This document shows positions 1-5,194 of a stretch of 5,194 nt of DNA, in pieces; the first letter of the stretch is position 1, and each line of letters begins with the position of its first letter. Source of the DNA: Waddliaceae bacterium (GTDB lineage: Bacteria > Chlamydiota > Chlamydiia > Chlamydiales > SLOH01); the NCBI GenBank assembly GCA_007132595.1, contig SLOH01000151.1, forward strand, positions 1 through 5,194, read 5' to 3'. Made by a program: the position numbers and the translations under genes. Under the pieces are notes generated by a model. The model was not told the DNA's origin. It saw only the letters and a list, made by a program, of their open reading frames with translations, and did not search any database.

Positions 1-1641
1 AGTTTTTCTCCCTAGGGAATCGAGCGTAAATGTCGTCCAATTGCCGCCAGAGTCGCACCGGCCAATTTGTCGACCGAAACGATCATATTGAAACTGCACG
101 CTCTGCTTTTCTTCACTTGCATCGCTTGCGGTTTGCATGATCAACCGATTGTTTTGATCATAGATCAATTCTTGCGTGGATGTTTCATTTAATTGGTAGA
201 TTAGATTTCCATAGTGGTCATATTTTGCCTCTTCTACCCCGTGATTGGTCTCTTTTCTGATGACCCGGCCTTTCTCATCATAGGCATATGTTTCTCGGGC
301 AATGCTCTCTAAATCTCCATTTAAGATCTCTTTTTGAACTAACTCTCCATTTTCTGAATATGTAAAAACGACTCTAGAATCAAGGATTTCATCGTGGGTC
401 ACAGGGTCTAGATATAAGTATTCGCTGCGCTCTTTAGAGTAGCGTGTCATTGTTCGCTTATTTACGCCTGTTAAGTTTTCGCGCTGTTTACATCTCCCAT
501 CATCTTGGATCTCTTCACAAAGATTGCCCTCGTCATCATAAAGATAAAACCTTCGAATTGTGAGGTGCTGTGGAGTGGTGAGAAATTGCGCTGTTTTTCT
601 AAGAGAGGTCTCATCATATTGGAAATCAATGCGATTGCCATTTGGGTAGAAAATTGTTTGAAGCGCAAATGGAGCTTTTTGGCTATATTGAAATTTGATC
701 CAGTCGCACTCAATTCCGTTTTTTTTAGGCATACCATTGGCCTGTAGCTGAAGCTTAGCTTGGCACTCGCCGCTTAAATTTCCATAAAGGCCTTTTGCCG
801 TGACTCTGCCGTTTTGGTCGTATTCAAATGTCTGGCTTTCAAGGATTTCTCCTCCAAATTCTTCTTTTGTTTTATTGATCAATCGACCACTTGTATCGTA
901 AAAAAGACGGGTGAGTCTATAGGGTTCTCCATTTAAGTACTCCTCTATCCCAGTTAGCACCTGATCGTTATGAAAATAGACTGTTTGACTCTCTTGCTCA
1001 CCTGAAACCACCGTTTTTCCAGGAAAATAAGCAAATTCAAAGCAATTGCCGTCTTGAGAGGTGAGCGTTTTTACCTTTCCTTTTTCATCATATTGCACGC
1101 GACATATCTCTCTACCCGACTTGACCTGTTGAGAAATTAGCAGTGTGCGCGTCTTTGGGTGCGGGGTGTATTCATATTCGATTAACTCCCCACTTGATGC
1201 TTTGATCTGGCTAATATACACCCCGTTTTGTTGCCTTGATTGACTCGATTCAAAAAAGCGATATTCGAGCCACTCGCCTGCGCTTGATTCGATTCTACAG
1301 CCGTTGCTCTCATAATAGATCGAGAGTAAAACCCCATCTTCTTGCTTCATTTGCTTCAATCGCCCCTCATTATCAAAAGTAAACTTTTCACTTTCAGACG
1401 GTGTATTTTCTTTAAATGGAAAGTTGGGGAGATTGAATGCCCAGCCAAAATGACGAGAGTCACCGGGTCGATACGTTCGGCGGATAGAAAATTGATCGGT
1501 TTGAGTTTCACAATAATCGCCTGTAATCACGTTCACTGTTTCAAAAACATATGGAGCTAACTGCTTATCTTCTAGGAGGGGGCTTTCTGCAAAGATTAAA
1601 AGAGGCAACAAAAGGAATGTAAATATAAATTGTAAACGCAT
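1..1641 (-). CDS. Exported Rhs/YD-repeat protein, N-terminal 547 residues (runs off left edge)
   Basis: The frame is open without a stop from an ATG at 1641 to base 1, giving exactly 547 codons of a larger protein. Residues 1-18 form a Sec-type signal peptide (one Arg, a Leu/Phe-rich core, likely cleavage after IFA, before ES), so the product is probably exported to the periplasm, outer membrane or exterior. The rest is rich in YD repeats: FTFDNEGRL (87-95), VQYDEKGKV (182-190), LFYDTSGRL (246-254), FEYDQNGRV (272-280), YLYDDEGNL (366-374), YAYDEKGRV (452-460), AKYDHYGNL (472-480), LIYDQNNRL (492-500) and FQYDRFGRQ (517-525). In known Rhs proteins such repeats build a beta-cocoon shell around a variable C-terminal domain, often a toxin. 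No Rhs core end motif or C-terminal domain is visible here. The block around 366-400 (YDDEGN, DDG, LTGVNKR) resembles Rhs-like proteins I recall from amoeba-associated chlamydiae. Family assignment is firm; function is unknown. No Shine-Dalgarno sequence precedes the ATG. Confidence 0.9.
   Translation of the reverse strand, partial: MRLQFIFTFLLLPLLIFAESPLLEDKQLAPYVFETVNVITGDYCETQTDQFSIRRTYRPGDSRHFGWAFNLPNFPFKENTPSESEKFTFDNEGRLKQMKQEDGVLLSIYYESNGCRIESSAGEWLEYRFFESSQSRQQNGVYISQIKASSGELIEYEYTPHPKTRTLLISQQVKSGREICRVQYDEKGKVKTLTSQDGNCFEFAYFPGKTVVSGEQESQTVYFHNDQVLTGIEEYLNGEPYRLTRLFYDTSGRLINKTKEEFGGEILESQTFEYDQNGRVTAKGLYGNLSGECQAKLQLQANGMPKKNGIECDWIKFQYSQKAPFALQTIFYPNGNRIDFQYDETSLRKTAQFLTTPQHLTIRRFYLYDDEGNLCEEIQDDGRCKQRENLTGVNKRTMTRYSKERSEYLYLDPVTHDEILDSRVVFTYSENGELVQKEILNGDLESIARETYAYDEKGRVIRKETNHGVEEAKYDHYGNLIYQLNETSTQELIYDQNNRLIMQTASDASEEKQSVQFQYDRFGRQIGRCDSGGNWTTFTLDSLGRKT
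1588..1641 (-). other. Predicted Sec signal peptide of the YD-repeat protein
   Basis: Residues 1-18 begin MRLQFIFTFLLLPLLIFA, followed by ES. The positive charge is limited to Arg2, the hydrophobic core is about 14 residues, and the end has a small residue at -1. There is no lipobox Cys. This favours export through SecYEG with signal peptidase I cleavage. It differs from enterobacterial type VI-loaded Rhs effectors, which usually have a PAAR or VgrG-binding N-terminus. Confidence 0.75.
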
Positions 1642-1667
1642 TTATAAAACTATTAATTTAAACCGAG

Positions 1668-1696
1668 ATCATAAATGAAACTCATTTTTTATTGAA
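1668..1696 (-). promoter_or_regulatory. Candidate promoter for the YD-repeat gene
   Basis: On the minus strand a weak -35 TTCAAT (1691-1696) and a good -10 TATGAT (1668-1673) are separated by 17 bp. Initiation would fall near 1661, leaving a leader of about 20 nt before the ATG at 1641. The -35 matches the consensus at only three of six positions, so the call is tentative. It overlaps the -35 of the divergent permease promoter. Confidence 0.4.
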
Positions 1697-1720
1697 GAAA
1701 CCTTTTACATGTGTTATATT
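1692..1720 (+). promoter_or_regulatory. Candidate promoter for the aromatic amino acid permease gene
   Basis: A -35 TTGAAG (1692-1697) and a -10 TATATT (1715-1720) are separated by 17 bp. Initiation would be expected around 1727, only about 4 nt before the ATG at 1731, so the mRNA would be nearly leaderless. This matches the absence of a Shine-Dalgarno sequence in front of that ATG. If correct, the in-frame TTG at 1692 lies in the promoter and cannot be the start codon. Only sequence resemblance supports the call. Confidence 0.45.
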
Positions 1721-1730
1721 TATTTCCCTT

Positions 1731-2915
1731 ATGACAACACAAATATTTATCGATACAAAGGCGAAAAGCCTCTGGAGCGGGGTGCTTCTGATTGCAACGA
1801 CTTGCATTGGGGCCGGAATGATCGCTCTACCATCAATGACAGGACTTGCCGGGTTTTTACCGGCTTTTTGTGTCACCACGCTGTGTTGGCTGATGATGTC
1901 TGCAACCGGCCTTCTTTTCCTTGAAGCTGTCCTTTGGATGCCAGAAGGGTCGAATCTCCTCTCACTTGCAGAGCAATTTTTAGGGAAAAAAGCGCGCTAT
2001 TTAGCAGGATTTCTTTTTGTCTTCCTTTACACAAGCTTGCTTGTGGCCTATATTTCAGGGGCAGCGCCTCTATTTTCCTCTCTTCTTGGGATTGAGCCGT
2101 TTTTCGGCTACTTCCTTTTTACCGCAATTTTCGGAGGGATCGTCTGGCTCGGTTCTAGGGCCGTTGACAGGATTAACTGGATTTTAGTTTTTGGTTTAGT
2201 TTTTACTTTTTTGGCTTTGCTTGTTTTAGGAAGTCAAGAGGTTCAGGCTCAATTACTCGAGAGACAAAACTGGGGGTGGGGCCTTTTTGCGCTTCCGATC
2301 CTCTTCAGTGCCTTTGGTTTTCATAATGTGATCCCATCTGTTGCGAAATATTTAAAGGGCGATGTCAAAAAATTGCGTATAGCGGTTCTTTTGGGCGCTT
2401 TAATTCCGTATATTTTTTATCTTTCATGGCAGTGGATGGTGATCGGGATGGTTTCAGAGGAGCGATTGATGCTTTCACAGGAAAGCGGGGTTCCCGTCAC
2501 GCAGCTGCTTGAATCAATTACCGGCAGCTCGCTTATTCTTTCTGTCAGCGCTTTTTTCGGTTTTTTTGCCATGGTGACTTCATTACTTGGCGTTTCACTT
2601 TCGATGGTGGACTTCTATACTGATGGGTTCAAAAGTAGTAAAAGAGGCCTTCTCACTTTACTCGTCTTTATTCCCCCCTTGTTTTTTACGATTAATAATC
2701 CGGGACTTTTTGTCACAGCTCTTGGGTATGCAGGTGGTTTTGGCGAGGTGGTTCTCAATTGTCTATTTCCTGTCGCTATGGTGTGGGTCGGTAGATATCA
2801 AATGAAGCTTACCTCCAAAGTCGGTCTGTTCGGGGGAAAGCCATTGCTCGCGTTGCTAGTTGTACTTTCACTCTTTATTATGGGACTAGAAGGATTTATT
2901 CTTTTGGCAAAATAA
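1731..2915 (+). CDS. tyrP: Aromatic amino acid permease (tryptophan/tyrosine permease family, HAAAP)
   Basis: Encodes a 394-residue inner-membrane protein of the hydroxy/aromatic amino acid permease family (E. coli TyrP, Mtr, TnaB), which import tyrosine or tryptophan by proton symport. The length is typical (about 400). The N-terminal motif IGAGMIALP (26-34) matches the family's first helix. PILFSAFGFHNVIPSVAKYL (189-208) matches the conserved FGFH..IP segment. Hydrophobicity gives about 11 membrane spans, roughly at 13-32, 42-65, 89-118, 122-141, 148-168, 182-203, 215-241, 265-292, 306-321, 327-355 and 371-392. Substrate (Tyr, Trp or both) cannot be read from sequence. Chlamydiae carry tyrP-type genes, two in tandem in C. 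trachomatis as I recall; only one is seen here. The start is set at ATG 1731. A TTG at 1692 would add 13 residues but lacks a ribosome site and lies in the candidate promoter. The 3' end overlaps the convergent mreC by 20 bp. Confidence 0.92.
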   Translation: MTTQIFIDTKAKSLWSGVLLIATTCIGAGMIALPSMTGLAGFLPAFCVTTLCWLMMSATGLLFLEAVLWMPEGSNLLSLAEQFLGKKARYLAGFLFVFLYTSLLVAYISGAAPLFSSLLGIEPFFGYFLFTAIFGGIVWLGSRAVDRINWILVFGLVFTFLALLVLGSQEVQAQLLERQNWGWGLFALPILFSAFGFHNVIPSVAKYLKGDVKKLRIAVLLGALIPYIFYLSWQWMVIGMVSEERLMLSQESGVPVTQLLESITGSSLILSVSAFFGFFAMVTSLLGVSLSMVDFYTDGFKSSKRGLLTLLVFIPPLFFTINNPGLFVTALGYAGGFGEVVLNCLFPVAMVWVGRYQMKLTSKVGLFGGKPLLALLVVLSLFIMGLEGFILLAK

Positions 2916-3732
2916 AGACATACTCAAGTTCATCTAGATTCTCGATGACAGATTCAGCTTCAATATCAAAGTAAAAATCACCCTCCTGTAAAGGGATGAT
3001 TCGGGTGACTTTCGCTACACGCAGCCCTTTCGGAAAGACCCCATCCATCCCGGTGGTCACAAGCATATCGCCTTCTTCCACGAGGTGAATCGGCTCGCTA
3101 TTTGGCGGCGCGTCATACGGAAGCCCTGTTCTTAAGTCTTTTGCAGGTCCGTATGCATCGGCAAAGTCATAATTAAATCCACTCCCGATCAATGTGTATC
3201 TTTGACTTCTCCCCAAACTGTGGGGCGAGCCGTGCAGTTCTCCTTTTGCAAGGGAGATTTCATCACGGATGGCCCTTGTCGATGGATGGAGGTCCGGATC
3301 TGTGATCAGGCGCACTAAAGATTTATGAGGAGCAACAAAATCAATCACCCCGATAACAGCATCACCGAGGACGACAGGGCAATTTTTCTCAATAGAGGAG
3401 TGATCATTCTCTCCGACATTGATCCAAAATGAGGACTTCCAGTTTGCTTTCGGACGATAAATCACCTTTGCTTGGATTGGAGAATCAATTTGAATATCGG
3501 ACGTTGACTGATTAAGTGCAGCCTTCAATTTTTGAATATTTTCTTTAAGGGCATGGTTTTCAAGCTGAAGTAATTGAATCGCAAGGAGCTCCTCTTTGGG
3601 AGCTTCCTTTGGCTGCTTAGAGAAAAGTGTGACAAATATTGATCGAAATCTTGTTTGAGCCGGTTCTTTTAGACTGATCAGTAAGAGGAGTAAAGCGGCA
3701 AGGAGCAGGTAGGGGAAATATGTTTTTCTCAT
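2896..3732 (-). CDS. mreC: Rod shape-determining protein MreC-like
   Basis: The 278-residue product has the MreC layout. Residues 5-21 form a signal-anchor helix, about 46-76 a coiled coil (LLAIQLLQLENHALKENIQKL region), and 88-275 the periplasmic beta-barrel domain. Recognisable MreC segments are VIYRPKANWKSSFWINVGEN (90-109), the GDAVIGVIDFVAPHKSLVRL stretch ending in ITD (123-145), and GDMLVTTGMDGVFPKGLRV (221-239). MreC bridges cytoplasmic MreB filaments to the peptidoglycan synthesis machinery; chlamydiae use MreB-directed peptidoglycan synthesis for division because they lack FtsZ. The ATG overlaps the aminotransferase stop as ATGA, and no strong Shine-Dalgarno is seen, so translation is probably coupled. 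Compared with E. coli MreC as I recall it, residues about 163-216 form an extra loop of some 35 residues rich in Gly, Pro, Ser and Asp. mreB and mreD are not in the window. The 3' end overlaps the convergent permease gene. Confidence 0.85.
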   Translation of the reverse strand: MRKTYFPYLLLAALLLLLISLKEPAQTRFRSIFVTLFSKQPKEAPKEELLAIQLLQLENHALKENIQKLKAALNQSTSDIQIDSPIQAKVIYRPKANWKSSFWINVGENDHSSIEKNCPVVLGDAVIGVIDFVAPHKSLVRLITDPDLHPSTRAIRDEISLAKGELHGSPHSLGRSQRYTLIGSGFNYDFADAYGPAKDLRTGLPYDAPPNSEPIHLVEEGDMLVTTGMDGVFPKGLRVAKVTRIIPLQEGDFYFDIEAESVIENLDELEYVFILPKE

Positions 3733-4916
3733 TGTACGGCAACTAAAGCATCAATCGCAAGTTCTATGTTTTGTGTGTTTAACCCAGCAAAATTGATTCT
3801 ACCGCTTTTTGGCATGTAGACCCCGTAGTTTTTTTTGAGCTTCTCAACTTGCTCTTCGCTAAGGCCTGTGAGCGAAAACATTCCATTTTGCTCTGTAAAA
3901 AAGCTGATATCTTGCTTGAAACCTTTTGCATTAAGTCCTGTTGCAAAGTCACTGCGCATCTTGGATATCCGCATTCTCATGTCCTTTAGCTCATCTAGCC
4001 ACTGCTGTTTGAGTTTCTGCGACTGTAGGATTGTTGTGACAATACGAGCGCTATGGAGCGGAGGTGAGGAGTAACTTCTTCTGATTAATGTTTTCAATTG
4101 GCTTAAAGGAGGAGCGACCTCTTGTTCGCCATTGATAAGAAATAGCAGTGCGCCCACTCTTTCGCCGTAAAGACCAAGGTTTTTAGAAAAACTGAAAGCA
4201 ACCATCAGTTCATGCCCTTGACTTGCAAAGAGCTCAATCGGAAATCTGTCTTTATGAATATCTTTTGCAAACCCCTGATACGCATTATCAAAAATGGGGA
4301 AAAGTCCGCGCGCCTTTACAATTTGCGACAGCGTTTCCCACTGCTTAATCGTTGGATCCTGTCCGGTCGGGTTGTGGCAACAGGTGTGAAAAAGAATTAG
4401 ACTCCCCCTTGGCATCTGCTCAATTTCCCCGCACATTGCGGGAAAATTGAGGCAATTTTCAGATTTTGCGTAGTAAGTGTAGGAGTCAACTTCAAGACCA
4501 ATTCGGCTAAAGATTCCTTGGTGGTTTGGCCAGGTGGGAGTGGGAAGGTAGATTTTTTTCGCCCCGGCAGCTTTTAGTAGTTCCCCTCCGATCCGAAGCG
4601 CGCCGCTTCCCCCGATAGTCTGCGCACCAAATAGGCGGTCATTAAACCCCTCTCCTAGAGCAATTGATGCCACGCCTTGGATAAAATCCGGTTTTCCAAT
4701 AATGGGCTGATACTCTTTATCAAGGTTTTGTTCCAAAATCATTTTTTCTGCATTCCGTACGCACTCTAATACGAAAGGCCCGCCTTCGGATGTGCAGTAT
4801 GCCCCAACTCCCAGGTTCACCTTCTGAGCTCTTTGATCCTCATTAAATGCGACAGTGAGCCCCAATATCGGATCAACTGGATGTTCTTCGATGTGATGGA
4901 AAAAAGATTGTGTCAT
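3729..4916 (-). CDS. aspC: Aspartate/aromatic amino acid aminotransferase (class I, AspC/TyrB type)
   Basis: A 395-residue PLP enzyme of the AspC/TyrB subgroup that transfers amino groups between aspartate or aromatic amino acids and 2-oxoglutarate in the cytoplasm. From the ATG, DPILGL is at 15-20, the Trp that stacks near PLP is in PTPTWPNH (W129), and CCHNPTGQDPT holds the conserved Asn (N182). DNAYQGFA supplies Asp210 and Tyr213, SFSKNLGLYGERVGA supplies the Schiff-base Lys245 and phosphate-binding Arg253, IRRSYSSPP holds the equivalent of E. coli Arg292 (R279), and SGRINFAG holds the alpha-carboxylate Arg (R373; E. coli Arg386). All catalytic residues are present and the length matches E. 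coli AspC (396), so the enzyme should be active. Aspartate versus aromatic preference cannot be decided; the C. trachomatis homologue is labelled tyrB, as I recall. An in-frame GTG at 4923-4925 could add three residues, but ATG 4914-4916 is better spaced from the AGGA. mreC follows with a 4-bp overlap. Confidence 0.93.
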   Translation of the reverse strand: MTQSFFHHIEEHPVDPILGLTVAFNEDQRAQKVNLGVGAYCTSEGGPFVLECVRNAEKMILEQNLDKEYQPIIGKPDFIQGVASIALGEGFNDRLFGAQTIGGSGALRIGGELLKAAGAKKIYLPTPTWPNHQGIFSRIGLEVDSYTYYAKSENCLNFPAMCGEIEQMPRGSLILFHTCCHNPTGQDPTIKQWETLSQIVKARGLFPIFDNAYQGFAKDIHKDRFPIELFASQGHELMVAFSFSKNLGLYGERVGALLFLINGEQEVAPPLSQLKTLIRRSYSSPPLHSARIVTTILQSQKLKQQWLDELKDMRMRISKMRSDFATGLNAKGFKQDISFFTEQNGMFSLTGLSEEQVEKLKKNYGVYMPKSGRINFAGLNTQNIELAIDALVAVQ

Positions 4917-4926
4917 GAGATGCACG

Positions 4927-4930
4927 TCCT
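4927..4930 (-). promoter_or_regulatory. Shine-Dalgarno site of the aminotransferase
   Basis: AGGA on the minus strand ends 10 nt before ATG 4914-4916 but only 1 nt before the alternative GTG at 4923-4925. This spacing decides for the ATG start. It is the only clear ribosome binding site in front of any of the four protein genes. Confidence 0.6.
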
Positions 4931-4944
4931 AAAGGTAAATATGC

Positions 4945-4973
4945 ATCATAATTGAATAGAAGATAAGGTTCAA
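4945..4973 (-). promoter_or_regulatory. Candidate promoter of the aminotransferase-mreC operon
   Basis: On the minus strand -35 TTGAAC (4968-4973) and -10 TATGAT (4945-4950) are separated by exactly 17 bp. Initiation near 4938 would give a leader of about 22 nt that includes the AGGA ribosome site. The -35 starts at the base immediately after the tRNA discriminator base, so the whole promoter fits in the 57-bp gap. There is no hairpin plus T-run between tRNA and aminotransferase, so readthrough from the tRNA promoter is also possible. Confidence 0.6.
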
Positions 4974-5046
4974 TGGAGCGTAACGGAGTCGAACCGTTGA
5001 CCTCAACAATGCCATCGTTGCGCTCTACCAACTGAGCTAACGCCCC
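4974..5046 (-). tRNA. tRNA-Ala (anticodon GGC)
   Basis: The 73-nt gene folds into a full cloverleaf. The acceptor is GGGGCGT with ACGCTCC, including the G3-U70 pair that is the alanine identity element. The D arm is GCTC/GAGC with loop AGTTGGTA. The anticodon stem CAACG/TGTTG (one G-U pair) has loop ATGGCAT, giving anticodon GGC at positions 34-36. The variable region is AGGTC, and the T arm AACGG/CCGTT has loop TTCGACT. The discriminator is A. CCA is not encoded (the next bases are TTG), so it must be added by tRNA nucleotidyltransferase. The tRNA reads GCC and GCU alanine codons. It lies 57 bp upstream of the aminotransferase ATG on the same strand. Confidence 0.97.
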
Positions 5047-5060
5047 AAAAAGGAGCTTCA

Positions 5061-5090
5061 ATAATATCCCTAATCGGCAATTTTAGTAAA
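5061..5090 (-). promoter_or_regulatory. Candidate tRNA-Ala promoter
   Basis: On the minus strand -35 TTTACT (5085-5090) and -10 TATTAT (5061-5066) are separated by 18 bp. Initiation would be near 5054, giving an 8-nt leader before the mature tRNA 5' end at 5046, to be removed by RNase P. The -10 matches the consensus at five of six positions. Confidence 0.5.
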
Positions 5091-5188
5091 GGAACCTCTG
5101 ACAAACGCATATTATTAAATTTAGCGCCTTTTTTCCGAAATCCGACAAAAACGCACTCAATTAACTAACAAGTAGTTAAGGAACCCCT
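5085..5188. repeat. Diverged 15-bp direct repeat upstream of the tRNA
   Basis: AGTAAAGGAACCTCT at 5085-5099 and AGTTAAGGAACCCCT at 5174-5188 agree at 13 of 15 positions and start 89 bp apart. The inner copy includes the tRNA -35 hexamer on the minus strand. The outer copy starts inside the right arm of the 7-bp inverted repeat at 5161-5179. It may be a duplicated promoter-proximal segment or a chance match. Confidence 0.35.
5161..5179. repeat. 7-bp perfect inverted repeat with 5-base spacer
   Basis: TTAACTA (5161-5167), spacer ACAAG, then TAGTTAA (5173-5179). The arms are AT-rich and neither strand has a following T-run, so it is unlikely to be an intrinsic terminator. It could be a dimeric repressor operator for a gene beyond the right edge. 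The remaining sequence of 5091-5194 holds no supported gene. Confidence 0.35.
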
Positions 5189-5194
5189 AATAAA

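Noticed and set aside
471..747. Two overlapping 80-88 codon frames, one on each strand
   Set aside because: Both lie out of frame inside the YD-repeat coding sequence, which is continuous and shows family motifs throughout.
1342..1560. 72-codon plus-strand frame
   Set aside because: It is antisense to the start of the YD-repeat gene, with no ribosome site and no recognisable composition or motif.
1692..1730. Upstream TTG start adding 13 residues to the permease
   Set aside because: There is no Shine-Dalgarno sequence, and the stretch coincides with a -35/-10 pair. The ATG at 1731 gives a normal TyrP-like N-terminus.
4917..4925. GTG start for the aminotransferase (three more residues)
   Set aside because: The AGGA would be only 1 nt from the GTG. 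The ATG at 4914-4916 is 10 nt from it and gives the usual N-terminal length before DPILGL.
4873..5061. 62-codon minus-strand reading frame containing GALAQLVERNDGIVEVNGSTPL
   Set aside because: It is the translation of the tRNA-Ala gene and the sequence after it. LAQLVER...GSTPL is the usual artefact of translating a tRNA.
5117..5150. GCGCC followed by a T-run as a possible intrinsic terminator
   Set aside because: I could not build a stable GC-rich stem next to the T-run on either strand.
5161..5179. Possible TrpR operator, because TTAACTA and TAGTTAA resemble parts of the trp operator
   Set aside because: The half-sites are in the opposite order from the E. coli trp operator (which has CTAGTTAACTAG at its centre) and are separated by five bases. 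No trp gene is in view.
5165..5194. Tail of a minus-strand gene entering from the right (FIRGSLTTC then stop)
   Set aside because: Only nine codons are visible, without similarity I recognise. The expected chlamydial neighbour GreA does not end like this, as I recall.

Overview
The window is bacterial and reads like a chromosomal piece of an environmental (Parachlamydia/Waddlia/Simkania-like) member of the Chlamydiales. Three things suggest this. An aspartate/aromatic aminotransferase is followed directly by an MreC-like protein, as I recall for CT637-CT638 of Chlamydia trachomatis. There is a TyrP-type aromatic amino acid permease of the kind chlamydiae carry. There is also an exported YD-repeat (Rhs-like) protein resembling those I recall from amoeba-associated chlamydiae. 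The assignment rests on recognition by eye, not on a database search.

Layout. Positions 1-1641 (minus strand) hold the first 547 codons of an Rhs/YD-repeat protein with a Sec-type signal peptide; the gene runs off the left edge, so its C-terminus is not visible. An 89-bp gap (1642-1730) separates it from a divergent gene at 1731-2915 (plus strand), a complete 11-TM aromatic amino acid permease. That gene converges on, and overlaps by 20 bp, the end of a minus-strand pair. The pair is an AspC/TyrB-type aminotransferase (3729-4916) followed by mreC (2896-3732), sharing a 4-bp ATGA stop/start. Upstream of it lies a tRNA-Ala(GGC) gene (4974-5046, minus strand) with its own promoter. The last 148 bases (5047-5194) hold that promoter, a 7-bp inverted repeat and a diverged 15-bp direct repeat, but no gene I can support.

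How the parts fit. The tRNA, aminotransferase and mreC point the same way. Good sigma70-like promoters can be read before the tRNA and again in the short gap between tRNA and aminotransferase. The aminotransferase-mreC pair looks translationally coupled. The permease and the Rhs gene have back-to-back candidate promoters whose -35 hexamers overlap, and neither has a recognisable Shine-Dalgarno sequence. The permease and the aminotransferase both handle aromatic or dicarboxylic amino acids, which fits an intracellular scavenger, but nothing in the sequence ties them into one regulated pathway.

Most of the window is ordinary, well-conserved gene content. The part with most scope for something new is the Rhs-like gene, whose variable C-terminal end lies outside the window. 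I see no CRISPR array, insertion sequence, phage module or clearly undescribed system here.
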